Part shown: piece after piece, positions 17,157 through 24,833 of the stretch
Layout: each line of letters begins with the position of its first letter
Numbering within the stretch: position 1 is the first letter of the stretch
Assembly: GCF_004364325.1 (NCBI RefSeq)
Contig: NZ_SOCP01000029.1
Location: forward strand, 1 to 64,000
Origin: Actinophytocola oryzae
GTDB taxonomy: Bacteria; Actinomycetota; Actinomycetes; Mycobacteriales; Pseudonocardiaceae
Reading direction: 5' to 3'
Length of the DNA: 64,000 bases
Translations under genes and position numbers: made by a program
The notes under the pieces: generated by a model
What the model saw: only the letters and a program-made list of their open reading frames with translations
The model's database searches: none
Told to the model about the DNA's origin: nothing

Positions 17157-17895
17157 GCGCGGCCGTCAGCGAGGTGTGGGCCTCGACGAGCGACGGACCG
17201 CACCAGGTCAGGAACCTGCCGTTGACCAGCGCGTACGGCAGGCCGGGGAAGGACTCCGGGCCGTCGTCGGCGGTGAACTCGTACGGCTCGTCCGGCAGCA
17301 CGACCAGGTCGGCGCCCGGCACGTTCGGGTCCTTGGGGCGGGGATAGCGGTCCTCGTCGTCGGCGTACGCGTTGGCCACGCCCAGGCGGTGCAGCACGTC
17401 ACCCGCGAAGGTGTCCCGGCCGACGACCACCCACGGGCGCCGCCACACCGGGACGACCGCCGTCGCCCAGACGGGTACCGCCGTGCGCCACAGGTCCTCG
17501 GCGTCCACCAGCCACGGTGGCTCCTCCAGCCCGAGGCCCTGGGTGAGCAGGCGACGAACCGAGCCGAGACCCTCCGGAACCGTCGGCGCCGCGACGGTCA
17601 CCCACACGGGGATGCCGTCGGCGCGGATCCTGGCCACGTCCTCCGGGCGGTTCTCCTCCGCGTTGGCCACCACGAGGTCCGGGCGGAGCTCCAGGACGGC
17701 GTCCACGTTCGGATATTTCGAGCCACCCACGCGGGGCGCGGTCAACTCGGGCGGGTGCGTGCAGTAGTCGGTGGCGCCCGCGACCAGGCCCGGCTCGCTG
17801 GCCTCGATCGCGTCGGTCAGGGACGGGACCAGGCTCACCACGCGACGCGGGCTCCCTGGCAGCGTGACGGGTTCGCCCAGGTCATCGACCAGCAT
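17134..17895 (-). CDS. BtuF/FepB-like helical-backbone metal receptor domain, cytoplasmic
   Basis: The 253-residue protein matches the cobalamin/iron-siderophore binding fold: SPRRVVSLVPSLTDAI near the N terminus, LRPDLVVANAEENRPEDV, and PWVVVGRDTFAGDVLHRLGVANAY. It has no signal peptide or lipobox and no ABC permease or ATPase next to it, so it is not an ordinary transport receptor. It is the last gene of an overlapping operon with RNB ribonuclease, F420 reductase and a DUF4326 gene; it overlaps DUF4326 by 14 nt. Its role is unknown; cytoplasmic ligand binding or chaperoning is only a guess. Confidence 0.8.
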   Translation of the reverse strand: MLVDDLGEPVTLPGSPRRVVSLVPSLTDAIEASEPGLVAGATDYCTHPPELTAPRVGGSKYPNVDAVLELRPDLVVANAEENRPEDVARIRADGIPVWVTVAAPTVPEGLGSVRRLLTQGLGLEEPPWLVDAEDLWRTAVPVWATAVVPVWRRPWVVVGRDTFAGDVLHRLGVANAYADDEDRYPRPKDPNVPGADLVVLPDEPYEFTADDGPESFPGLPYALVNGRFLTWCGPSLVEAHTSLTAALRAGTRR

Positions 17896-18283
17896 GCCGT
17901 GCCTCCTCGGCCAGGACGTCCGCGTGGCAGGCCGCCGGCGCGCACCAGCAGCCCAGTGCCCGGCCCGCCAGCTCCTCCGGGATGCGCGCCAGCAGCTTCG
18001 GCCGCTCCAGCAGCCACTCCCGGTACCGCGCCACCATGCGAGCGCGGTCCGTGCTCGCCTGGTTCACGAACGGGTTCGCGAAGTCCGACTCCGGCCAGCG
18101 GTGGCGCGGACCGGCATGCCCCACGTACGTGAGCAGGCCCTCCCCTACCAGCCACGGCGCCAACCGCTTGTGCGGGCCCGCCTTGCGGACGTTCACCACC
18201 ACCGTCTCGCCGGACAGCACGGCGATCGCGACCTCCCGCTCGGCCGCGGTCCACCTCTCGGCCCCCGGTGGCAGCGCGATCAT
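17882..18283 (-). CDS. DUF4326 protein
   Basis: The 133-residue protein has the DUF4326 pattern: VVVNVRK, an SDFANPFV segment, the basic helix RARMVARYREWL, and the terminal CWCAPAACHADVL, a Cys/His cluster that could bind metal. The function is not known. Its ATG overlaps the F420 reductase stop (TGATG), and its 3' end overlaps the BtuF-like start, so it is translated from a polycistronic message. Confidence 0.85.
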   Translation of the reverse strand: MIALPPGAERWTAAEREVAIAVLSGETVVVNVRKAGPHKRLAPWLVGEGLLTYVGHAGPRHRWPESDFANPFVNQASTDRARMVARYREWLLERPKLLARIPEELAGRALGCWCAPAACHADVLAEEARHAGR

Positions 18284-18936
18284 CAGATGTCCGTGACGCG
18301 GATCCCGGCGTGTGCCTTGTAGCGCCGGTTGATCGCGATCAGGTTCGCGGTGAACGCCTCGACCTGGAAGGCGTTGCGCAACCGTCCGCCGTACACGCCA
18401 CGCATGCCCGGCACGGCGTCGGCCAGCGCACGCACGACGTCCGTCGCCTCGCGGTCGTCGCCGAGCACGAGCACGTCCGTGTTCAGCTCCTCGATCGACA
18501 GGTCGGCGAGGTGGACGGCCGACACGTGGTGGAACGCGGCCGTCACGCGGGACTCCGGGAGCAGCTTCTCGGCCTCCTGCGCGGCACTCCCCGCCTCGAC
18601 ACGCAGCGCGAACGGGCCCTGCTTGTCGAAGCCGAGCGGGTTCACGCAGTCGATGACGATCTTGCCCGCCAGCTCGGCACGCAGTGATGTCAGCAGGTCG
18701 TCGTGGCCCTCCCAGGGCACGGCGACGAGCACGATGTCCGCCGCGGCGGCCGTGCCCCTGTTGTCCGTGCCGGTCACGCCCTCACCCAGCTCGGCGGCCG
18801 CGGCCTCGGCGCGCTCGGTACTGCGCGAGCCGACGATCACCTTGATGCCGGCCTTCGCCCACCGCAGCGCCATGCCCTTGCCCTGCGGCCCGGTGCCCCC
18901 GAGCACCCCAACGGTCAGGCCAGTCACGTCGGTCAA
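18283..18936 (-). CDS. fno: NADPH:F420 oxidoreductase
   Basis: This 217-residue enzyme moves hydride between NADPH and coenzyme F420. The N-terminal Rossmann motif GVLGGTGPQGKGMA, the NADP-selecting GSRS turn and VAVPWEGH, plus VSAVHLADL and the late RNAFQVEAFTANLIAINR helix, match Fno. I place the start at TTG 18936 because GAGGAGG lies 4 nt upstream and the TTG overlaps the preceding RNB stop (TTGA). A GTG four codons in is the alternative. Its presence says the cell makes F420. Confidence 0.92.
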   Translation of the reverse strand: MTDVTGLTVGVLGGTGPQGKGMALRWAKAGIKVIVGSRSTERAEAAAAELGEGVTGTDNRGTAAAADIVLVAVPWEGHDDLLTSLRAELAGKIVIDCVNPLGFDKQGPFALRVEAGSAAQEAEKLLPESRVTAAFHHVSAVHLADLSIEELNTDVLVLGDDREATDVVRALADAVPGMRGVYGGRLRNAFQVEAFTANLIAINRRYKAHAGIRVTDI

Positions 18937-20354
18937 CGTTCCTCCTCGGATCCATCCACGCGCTCGAAGACCACCTTGCGAGCGTCCGCGTCCGCCTGAG
19001 TCAAACGCACGCGGACGGTCTCGCCTTCCGGAAGGTTGCCATCGGCACACTTCGCGATCACCGGAGGATGGGTCACGAACACGTCCGAGGAGCCGCCCTC
19101 GGACCGCAGGACGATCGCGTCGAACTCCTGGCCGATGCGGCCCGCCAGCACCCACGCCTCGGTCTGGTCGAGGCACGCCTTGTCGACGCGGGCGGCGAGC
19201 GTGTCGGAACCCGCCATCAGGGTGGGCAGCTCGGGCAGGGCGGATCTCACCCATTCGGGTACCGGCCGGTCCGCGGCGACGGCGAGGCAGATCTCGGCGC
19301 CGAACCGGTCGACCAGCCTGCGCAGTGGCGCGGTGACGTGCGCGTACGGGGCCGCGATGCCCGCGTGGGTGGTCAGCCGGGGCGCGGCGCCGTCGAACAC
19401 CGTGTAACCGGCGCCACGCAGGAGGCGGGTGGCGTCCATAAAGAGCGCGAGTGCCTCGGGCCGGTCGGGGTCGAGGCCGGCGAGGAGCTTCGCGGCGTCC
19501 ATGGCCCGCGGCCAGGTGATGCCCAGCGAGCGGGCGGAGCGGCGCAGCCACTTGACGGCGCCGTTCTCCGGGTCGGGCAGCGTGCGGAGGATGCCGACGC
19601 CCGCGTCGAGCATGAGCTTCGCGGCGGCCATGCCGGTGAGCAGGGAGATCTCGGCGTTCCAGGCGTCGACCTCGGTGCGGGGGCGCAGTACGAGGCGCCA
19701 GCCGTCGCCGTTGGCCTCGACGTCCTGGTCCGGGAGCTGGAGCTCGACGGCGCCGCGTTCCAGGGCGCGCTCGCGGCGGAGACGGCCGATCGCGGGCAGC
19801 TCCTGGATCGCCGGGTGTGCGGTCCTGTCGGCGAACGACCGCTGGACGGTGTCGTAGTCGAGGCGGGCCTGGGAACGGACGAACGCGCGGCGGACGTCGG
19901 CGTGTTCGAGGAGGCCGTCGCTGTCGCAGTCGAGGGTCCAGAGGGCGGCGGGGGTGACCTGTCCGGGCAGGAGGCTGGCCGCGCCCTCGCTCAGGACCCC
20001 GGGGTGGAGCGGGACGTTGCCGTCCGGGAGGTAGATCGTCTGGCCGCGGCGACGGACCTCGCGGTCGAGCGCGCCGCCCGGCGTGACGAACGCGCCGAGG
20101 TCGGCGATCGCGTAGTGCACGCGGAACCCGGCGCCGACGCGTTCGACCGCCATGGCCTGGTCGAGGTCCCTCGACCCCGGCGGGTCGATGGTGACGAGGG
20201 GCAGGTCGGTCGCGTCGTCGCGCCCGGTATCCCGCCACGCACCCGCGGCACGATCGGCCTCGGCGAGCACGTCCTCGGGGAAGTCGGTCGGCAGCGCGAA
20301 CTCTTCCCGGACCCGCGCAAAGCCGATCCGGTCGCCTTTCGCGCGCACGACCAC
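18933..20354 (-). CDS. RNB-domain exoribonuclease (RNase II/R family, short form)
   Basis: The 473-residue protein is built mainly of the RNB catalytic domain: metal-binding aspartates in IDPPGSRDLDQA (~56-67), VHYAIADLGAFV, the TIYLPDGNVPLHP segment and YAHVTAPLRRLVDRF. It lacks clear cold-shock and S1 domains of RNase R, so it is a compact actinobacterial form for 3'-5' RNA decay. It heads an operon with fno, DUF4326 and the BtuF-like gene, all overlapping. Confidence 0.88.
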   Translation of the reverse strand: MVVRAKGDRIGFARVREEFALPTDFPEDVLAEADRAAGAWRDTGRDDATDLPLVTIDPPGSRDLDQAMAVERVGAGFRVHYAIADLGAFVTPGGALDREVRRRGQTIYLPDGNVPLHPGVLSEGAASLLPGQVTPAALWTLDCDSDGLLEHADVRRAFVRSQARLDYDTVQRSFADRTAHPAIQELPAIGRLRRERALERGAVELQLPDQDVEANGDGWRLVLRPRTEVDAWNAEISLLTGMAAAKLMLDAGVGILRTLPDPENGAVKWLRRSARSLGITWPRAMDAAKLLAGLDPDRPEALALFMDATRLLRGAGYTVFDGAAPRLTTHAGIAAPYAHVTAPLRRLVDRFGAEICLAVAADRPVPEWVRSALPELPTLMAGSDTLAARVDKACLDQTEAWVLAGRIGQEFDAIVLRSEGGSSDVFVTHPPVIAKCADGNLPEGETVRVRLTQADADARKVVFERVDGSEEER

Positions 20355-20372
20355 GCGGGGGACTCTAACCCC

Positions 20373-20567
20373 CTAGTCTTCTTCCCACTTCTTGTCGGCC
20401 TTGTCCCAGGCCTCGGTGCGTGCCTTCGCGATGTCCAGCGCCCGCCCCGCAGTCTCCTTGTCCGGGTAGGGACCGAGCCGGTCGCCCGCCGGGCACACCG
20501 AACCGTGCTCGACCGTGTTGTGCTTGGTGCAGAAGTACCAACCGGGGTCCGGGTTGTTGTCGACCAT
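20373..20567 (-). CDS. Small conserved Cys-containing protein, SPOR-like
   Basis: A 64-residue protein with WYFCTKHNTVEHGSVCPAGD, where Cys/His pairs suggest a metal or redox site, followed by RLGPYPDKETAGRALDIAKAR, which resembles the core of a SPOR-type repeat. I know similar short proteins as conserved hypotheticals in Pseudonocardiaceae, but have no function. It sits between the secretion-like cluster and the RNB operon on the same strand, with an 18-nt gap to the RNB gene. Confidence 0.7.
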   Translation of the reverse strand: MVDNNPDPGWYFCTKHNTVEHGSVCPAGDRLGPYPDKETAGRALDIAKARTEAWDKADKKWEED

Positions 20568-20611
20568 GAACTGAGCCTAAGGCCGGAGAGCCCTCCGCGG
20601 TCAACGACCGC

Positions 20612-21055
20612 TCAGGACCAGGGCGCCACCTGCTGCGCAGGGAAGCCGCGGGGCGGGGTGTCCTGGGTGGCGTTGCGGTAGTCGCCCGGGATGGGGTCCA
20701 TCACCGACACCAGGACCTCGGTCTCCTCGGGGTTCTCGATCCGCCGACCACTGCGTTCGCGGTAGACCAGCTCGCCGTCGACGTCGATCTCCACCAGGTA
20801 GCCGACCTCGGCCAGCTGTTCCTCGTCCAGGTTCACCAGGCGTTCCCGCCGCGACGGGACCACCCGGTACTCGGGCCAGTTCAGGTGGGCGTAGGCCTGG
20901 TGAAACTCCTGCAGGACCTGGTGCAGTGCGTTCTGCCACGGCAGCGGCATGGTCTCCACCAGGGACTTCGGCAGCACCACGTACTGATCGGAGGTGCCCG
21001 GATGGGGTGCGCGAAGGTAGTCCGGCAAAGGAGACCGCATCTGTTCTGGGTACAT
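20612..21055 (-). CDS. Uncharacterised protein at the end of the T4SS-like cluster
   Basis: The 147-residue soluble acidic protein contains SDQYVVLPKSLVETMPLPWQ, then a Gln/His-rich helix, and ends in PPRGFPAQQVAPW. No domain is recognised. I took ATG 21055 because GAGGGG lies 8 nt before it; GTG 21073 is possible. It follows the NlpC/P60 hydrolase by about 20 nt and is the last gene of the cluster, so a cytoplasmic accessory role is plausible but unproven. Confidence 0.65.
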   Translation of the reverse strand: MYPEQMRSPLPDYLRAPHPGTSDQYVVLPKSLVETMPLPWQNALHQVLQEFHQAYAHLNWPEYRVVPSRRERLVNLDEEQLAEVGYLVEIDVDGELVYRERSGRRIENPEETEVLVSVMDPIPGDYRNATQDTPPRGFPAQQVAPWS

Positions 21056-21076
21056 GGTCATCGCGCCCCTCACGTC

Positions 21077-22090
21077 TCACACGCCAGGCCGCACGGCCTG
21101 GCCCATCAACTCCGCCTCGCCCCAACGAACCGAGCGGATGTGCACTGGCACGCCGGTCTGCTGGGCCTCCACGATCTTGCCGTCACCGAGATACATCGCA
21201 ACGTGGTGGATGGTGTCCGGATCGCTCCTGTCGTAGCCCCAGAACAGCAGGTCACCCGGCTGGGCCTGTTCCACCGGCAACATCGCGCCCGCCCGGTACT
21301 GCTGGCGGGAAACCCTCGGAAGAGTGATGCCCGCGGCCCGGTAGGCCTGGAGCATCAGGCTGGAACAGTCGAACGAGCCCTGCTGGTCGGTCCGCGCACC
21401 CCACACGTACGGCTTGCCCTGCTGGCCGAGCGCCCACTGGATGGCGTTGCGGGACTGCTCGGTCGGCGCGGGGACGAACAGTCCGGTGCCCTGGCCGCAG
21501 CCCGTCGGGTCCGGTACCAGGCCCACGTTGCCGATCAGGTGGGCCGCCATCGACTCCCACTTGTGGTAGCGGTCGGGGAACCCCGACCGCTCCACGTCCT
21601 GCGCCGACTCGCCAGGGCGCTGCTGCTCCCAGCCGGGCACCTTGCCGAGCACGTCGTAGAACTTGTTGATCGAGTAGTGCGGGTCGACGACCTGCGCGGG
21701 CGTGCCCCAGCCCATGGAGGGGCGCATCTGGAACATGCCGAGCGAGTCGCGGTCGCCGTAGTTCAGGTTGCGCAGGCCCGACTCGGTCATGCCCGCCTGT
21801 ATCGCGACCTGCCACGCGAGCGGCGGCAGCTGGCGGTCCTTGCCGATGGAGATGATCAGCGCGACGTTCTTGCGCTGGTCCTCGTTCAGCTTCGCCGCGT
21901 CCCCCGCGCCGCTGCCCGCCGGACCGGCGGTGATCGGGCCGAGCGCCGCGTTGCAGTTCAGGCCGGCGCTCATGGCCCTGGCCTGGTCGGCCGCCTGGTC
22001 CTGCGACACGACCTGGGTGACCGCGCTGACGCCCGCGACGGCCACGGTGGCAACGACCACCAGCCCCCCGACGACGAGCGCGCTCTTCAT
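21077..22090 (-). CDS. Bifunctional cell-wall hydrolase: SLT-like plus NlpC/P60
   Basis: This 337-residue exported protein has an N-terminal membrane anchor (residues 4-24). A lysozyme/transglycosylase-like domain follows (~70-190; TESGLRN with Glu103, GMFQMRPSMGWG). The C-terminal NlpC/P60 endopeptidase domain has GSFDCSSL (Cys242) and HHVAMYLG (His296). VirB1 and the Tn916 ORF14/CwlT proteins of Gram-positive conjugation systems have this two-domain design and open the peptidoglycan for the channel. The ATG overlaps the preceding stop (ATGA). Within this cluster it is best read as the VirB1 equivalent. Confidence 0.88.
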   Translation of the reverse strand: MKSALVVGGLVVVATVAVAGVSAVTQVVSQDQAADQARAMSAGLNCNAALGPITAGPAGSGAGDAAKLNEDQRKNVALIISIGKDRQLPPLAWQVAIQAGMTESGLRNLNYGDRDSLGMFQMRPSMGWGTPAQVVDPHYSINKFYDVLGKVPGWEQQRPGESAQDVERSGFPDRYHKWESMAAHLIGNVGLVPDPTGCGQGTGLFVPAPTEQSRNAIQWALGQQGKPYVWGARTDQQGSFDCSSLMLQAYRAAGITLPRVSRQQYRAGAMLPVEQAQPGDLLFWGYDRSDPDTIHHVAMYLGDGKIVEAQQTGVPVHIRSVRWGEAELMGQAVRPGV

Positions 22091-22713
22091 CGGTCCACCT
22101 GCTCGTAGTAGGTGACCCGCCAGCCGTCCGGGGTGTGGATCACCGTGACGAGCAGGGTGCCGTCATCGGTCGGGAGCTTCACCTTGACCGAGCTGGTGAA
22201 CGACTCGACCGTCTCCGGCTCGCCCGTGACCTTGGTGGCGCCGATGTTGCCCGGCTCCACCGTGGACATCTCGGTGAGCTGCTCCTCGGTCGTGAACGGC
22301 CGCAGCGTGTCGAGCCACTGCTCGTTCGTGACACCTTCCGGGTGGTTGACCCAGGCGCGGGCCCACGAGTCGGCGACATCCAGTGCCTCCGGCGCTGGTG
22401 CCGCGGACTCCGGCGTGTCGGTCAGCGTGGTGATCCTGGTCGGGAGGCTGCTGGTGGCCCCTGCCGTGCCGGGGAGGTCCGTGCCGCTGCCAGGGGTGGT
22501 CGGCGCGGCCGTCGTGCTGCTGCCGGACGGGCCGGCGGCGGTGCCACTCGCCTTGTCGTTCGAGCCGGTCAGCTGCGGGATGATGATGCCTGCCGCGAGC
22601 ACCACGACGGCGACCACGAACACCACGATCGCGAGGTGGCGGGGCGAGCGCATGGGCCAGCCCCACAGTCGCCGGTACACCGCGGCACGCCCGCGGTTGG
22701 TGCGGATCGGCAT
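22087..22713 (-). CDS. Single-pass membrane protein, VirB8/TcpC-like candidate
   Basis: The 208-residue protein has a basic cytoplasmic N terminus with RRLWGWP, one membrane segment (~28-48), a Ser/Thr/Ala/Pro-rich linker (~55-90), and an extracytoplasmic ~100-residue domain beginning VADSWARAWVNHPEG and ending GWRVTYYEQVDR. That topology and the NTF2-like length match VirB8/TcpC subunits of type IV secretion machines. Sequence evidence alone is weak, so the call rests on architecture and position between the TrbL-like gene (1 nt gap) and the cell-wall hydrolase (4-nt overlap). Confidence 0.6.
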   Translation of the reverse strand: MPIRTNRGRAAVYRRLWGWPMRSPRHLAIVVFVVAVVVLAAGIIIPQLTGSNDKASGTAAGPSGSSTTAAPTTPGSGTDLPGTAGATSSLPTRITTLTDTPESAAPAPEALDVADSWARAWVNHPEGVTNEQWLDTLRPFTTEEQLTEMSTVEPGNIGATKVTGEPETVESFTSSVKVKLPTDDGTLLVTVIHTPDGWRVTYYEQVDR

Positions 22714-22714
22714 G

Positions 22715-24763
22715 TCATCTCACCACCGCGTCGGTCTCGCGGGGCCCGTCACGCAACGGCATCCGGCGCGGCGCCGGTTCCCGTACCTCGAGCCCGCGCG
22801 AGGGCCGGTAGACCACGTGCACCGGCCGCCCGGCGACCATCTCGACGTCCGCCGGACGCGGTGACGGCCGCTGGGCCTGCGGCTGGGGGTCGTAGCGGCC
22901 CTCGTTGCGACGGGTCGTGACCTGCGACGGGACGACCATCGCGTCCTCGCCGAACTCGCCGTGCACCGGGTTGGTGTCGACGATCCGGCTGCGTGCCGGG
23001 ATGACGCCGCTCGGGTCGTTGCGCCCGCCCGGGCTCCTCGGCATGAGCGCGGGCGCACGTTCGCCGTCGCTCGACGGCAGCCCGTACGTACCGGTCCCGA
23101 TGGAGGTCCGCCGCGTGTCGAGCCGCTCGGCGGTCGCCATGACCGGACCGGTGGCCTCCGGCCTCGGCCTCCGCCCGCCACGCGTGGTGGCGACGGTGTC
23201 GCCGGCGAGTTTCTCGTCCTGGAGGTTGTCCCAGAACTCGTCCTGCGGGCCGCGCTGGTCGGGGCCCTTGCGCTTGCGGAAGCGGGAGAAGATGCCGCCA
23301 CCACCGGTCGGCACCGAGGCACCGGCCGCGCCGACGGACAGCTCGACCATCTGCCACATGCGCTTCATCGGCCTGCCGACCAGCAGGAACACGAGCGTCA
23401 CGATGCCGGCGAGCAGCATCTGGGTGAGCATCGACAGCTGCACGTCCGGGCCGAAGATCAGCTGAAGGAACTTGAAGTGGATACCGGCCAGCATGGCCAG
23501 GATCAGCACGTTCAGCACGACGGCGCCGACCGCTCGGCCGACCTTGCGGAGGATGTCGTGGTGGACGAGCGCCACGAGGCCGATGACCGGGGCCGCCAGT
23601 GTGAAGATCCGCAGCAGCAGTTGCGCGAGCAGCACGGCCAGCTTCGCCAGGAACTGGAACAGCGAGTAGACCAGCGACTGGAAGAACGCCAGGAAGCCCG
23701 CGCCGGTCCGACTGCCCTCGGTACCCGCGAAGTACCCCTGCGCGGAGCCGAGCTGGTTGTAGATCTTCTGGTACTCGCTCTGCTTCGCGGCTTCCGCCTG
23801 GTCGTTCGCGTCGTTGCCCGAGACCAGGTCGTCACGGGTCCACGCCTGCGCGGCCAGGAGGTCGCGACCGTACTGCAGTGCCTTGGGGTCATCCGGTTTG
23901 CCGAACTCGCCGCGCAGCCAGTTCTCGTACACCACACGCGTGTGCAGCTCGTTCGGCAGGACATGCTGCTGCACGTCGTCGCGGTTGGGGTCCTCGAAGC
24001 CGTTCTGGATCCCCGTCGTCGTGTCGATGATCAGCTTGTCGATGAAGTCGTAGTTGTTGACGAGTACCAGGGTCGAGGCGGCCAACCACATGCCACCGAG
24101 CGCGTAGAGCCCCCTGCGGGATACCGCGGCCAGGTCGCCCTTCCAGATCTGACGGAACATCAGGACAGCCAGGATCAGCATGAAGATGCTGAACAGCTGC
24201 ATGTAGATGTTGTCGAAGATCGCCTTAGCCGCCGCGCCGATCTGCTGGTTCAGCCCACCGAGCACGCCGCCGTTGTAGAGCGTGTAGTGCAGCGAGTTGG
24301 TCGCACCGACGATGTTCTTGCCGAGGTTGAACAGCTCACTGCCCGCCCAGGTGTCAATCGTGACGCTTGGGTCGCTGATCGAGAGGGGCTGGTTGCAATT
24401 GGGGTCGTAGACGTGCCAGACCATGCCCGCGTACCCGTAGTCGCGGTACGGGCTGTTGGGGTGCTTGTCGTCGGTGTACGGGACCCCGCTGTCCTTGCCA
24501 CCTCGTAAGCCGTTGCCCTGCGGTGGGTCGATGGCGCCGACCATGCCCGAGCCGGGTCGCTCCGGGAACGGCGCGCAGCTCTGTTCCTGCTGCTGCGCGG
24601 CCATGGCCGGGGAGCCGACCATCGCCTGCATGCCTAGGAGGGCCGCGACGATCGTCAGAGAGGCAACCCGACCTCTGTGACGGGTCGGGTTGGTCGAGGA
24701 GCGTCTTTTCCGCCGCCATGCCATGAAGAACAACACGGCGGCGATCACCACCAGGGTCGTCAT
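22715..24763 (-). CDS. Polytopic TrbL/VirB6-like channel protein
   Basis: The 682-residue protein has a hydrophobic N terminus (TM at 3-15 and a signal-like stretch 33-55 ending SPAMA). An extracytoplasmic Cys-containing segment follows, then at least six membrane segments (~185-205, 215-235, 355-405 as a long pair, ~410-430, ~440-465). The final ~220 residues form a basic, Pro/Arg-rich cytoplasmic tail. The ALVHHDILRKVGRAVGAVV region and overall layout resemble TrbL/VirB6 channel subunits. It lies directly downstream of the VirB4-like ATPase gene (70-nt gap). ATG 24763 could be replaced by the internal ATG at residue 14. Confidence 0.72.
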   Translation of the reverse strand: MTTLVVIAAVLFFMAWRRKRRSSTNPTRHRGRVASLTIVAALLGMQAMVGSPAMAAQQQEQSCAPFPERPGSGMVGAIDPPQGNGLRGGKDSGVPYTDDKHPNSPYRDYGYAGMVWHVYDPNCNQPLSISDPSVTIDTWAGSELFNLGKNIVGATNSLHYTLYNGGVLGGLNQQIGAAAKAIFDNIYMQLFSIFMLILAVLMFRQIWKGDLAAVSRRGLYALGGMWLAASTLVLVNNYDFIDKLIIDTTTGIQNGFEDPNRDDVQQHVLPNELHTRVVYENWLRGEFGKPDDPKALQYGRDLLAAQAWTRDDLVSGNDANDQAEAAKQSEYQKIYNQLGSAQGYFAGTEGSRTGAGFLAFFQSLVYSLFQFLAKLAVLLAQLLLRIFTLAAPVIGLVALVHHDILRKVGRAVGAVVLNVLILAMLAGIHFKFLQLIFGPDVQLSMLTQMLLAGIVTLVFLLVGRPMKRMWQMVELSVGAAGASVPTGGGGIFSRFRKRKGPDQRGPQDEFWDNLQDEKLAGDTVATTRGGRRPRPEATGPVMATAERLDTRRTSIGTGTYGLPSSDGERAPALMPRSPGGRNDPSGVIPARSRIVDTNPVHGEFGEDAMVVPSQVTTRRNEGRYDPQPQAQRPSPRPADVEMVAGRPVHVVYRPSRGLEVREPAPRRMPLRDGPRETDAVVR

Positions 24764-24833
24764 GCTGCGCCGCCTTCGCCGGCCCCGTCCGAGCTACGGG
24801 GTAGTCGAAAACGTGCGGGTCGACAGCCGGCTG

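Noticed and set aside
18283..20238. Apparent 651-residue fusion covering the RNB gene and F420 reductase
   Set aside because: The upstream part is an Arg/Pro-rich shadow of the RNB gene. The reductase has its own GAGGAGG-preceded TTG start overlapping the RNB stop.
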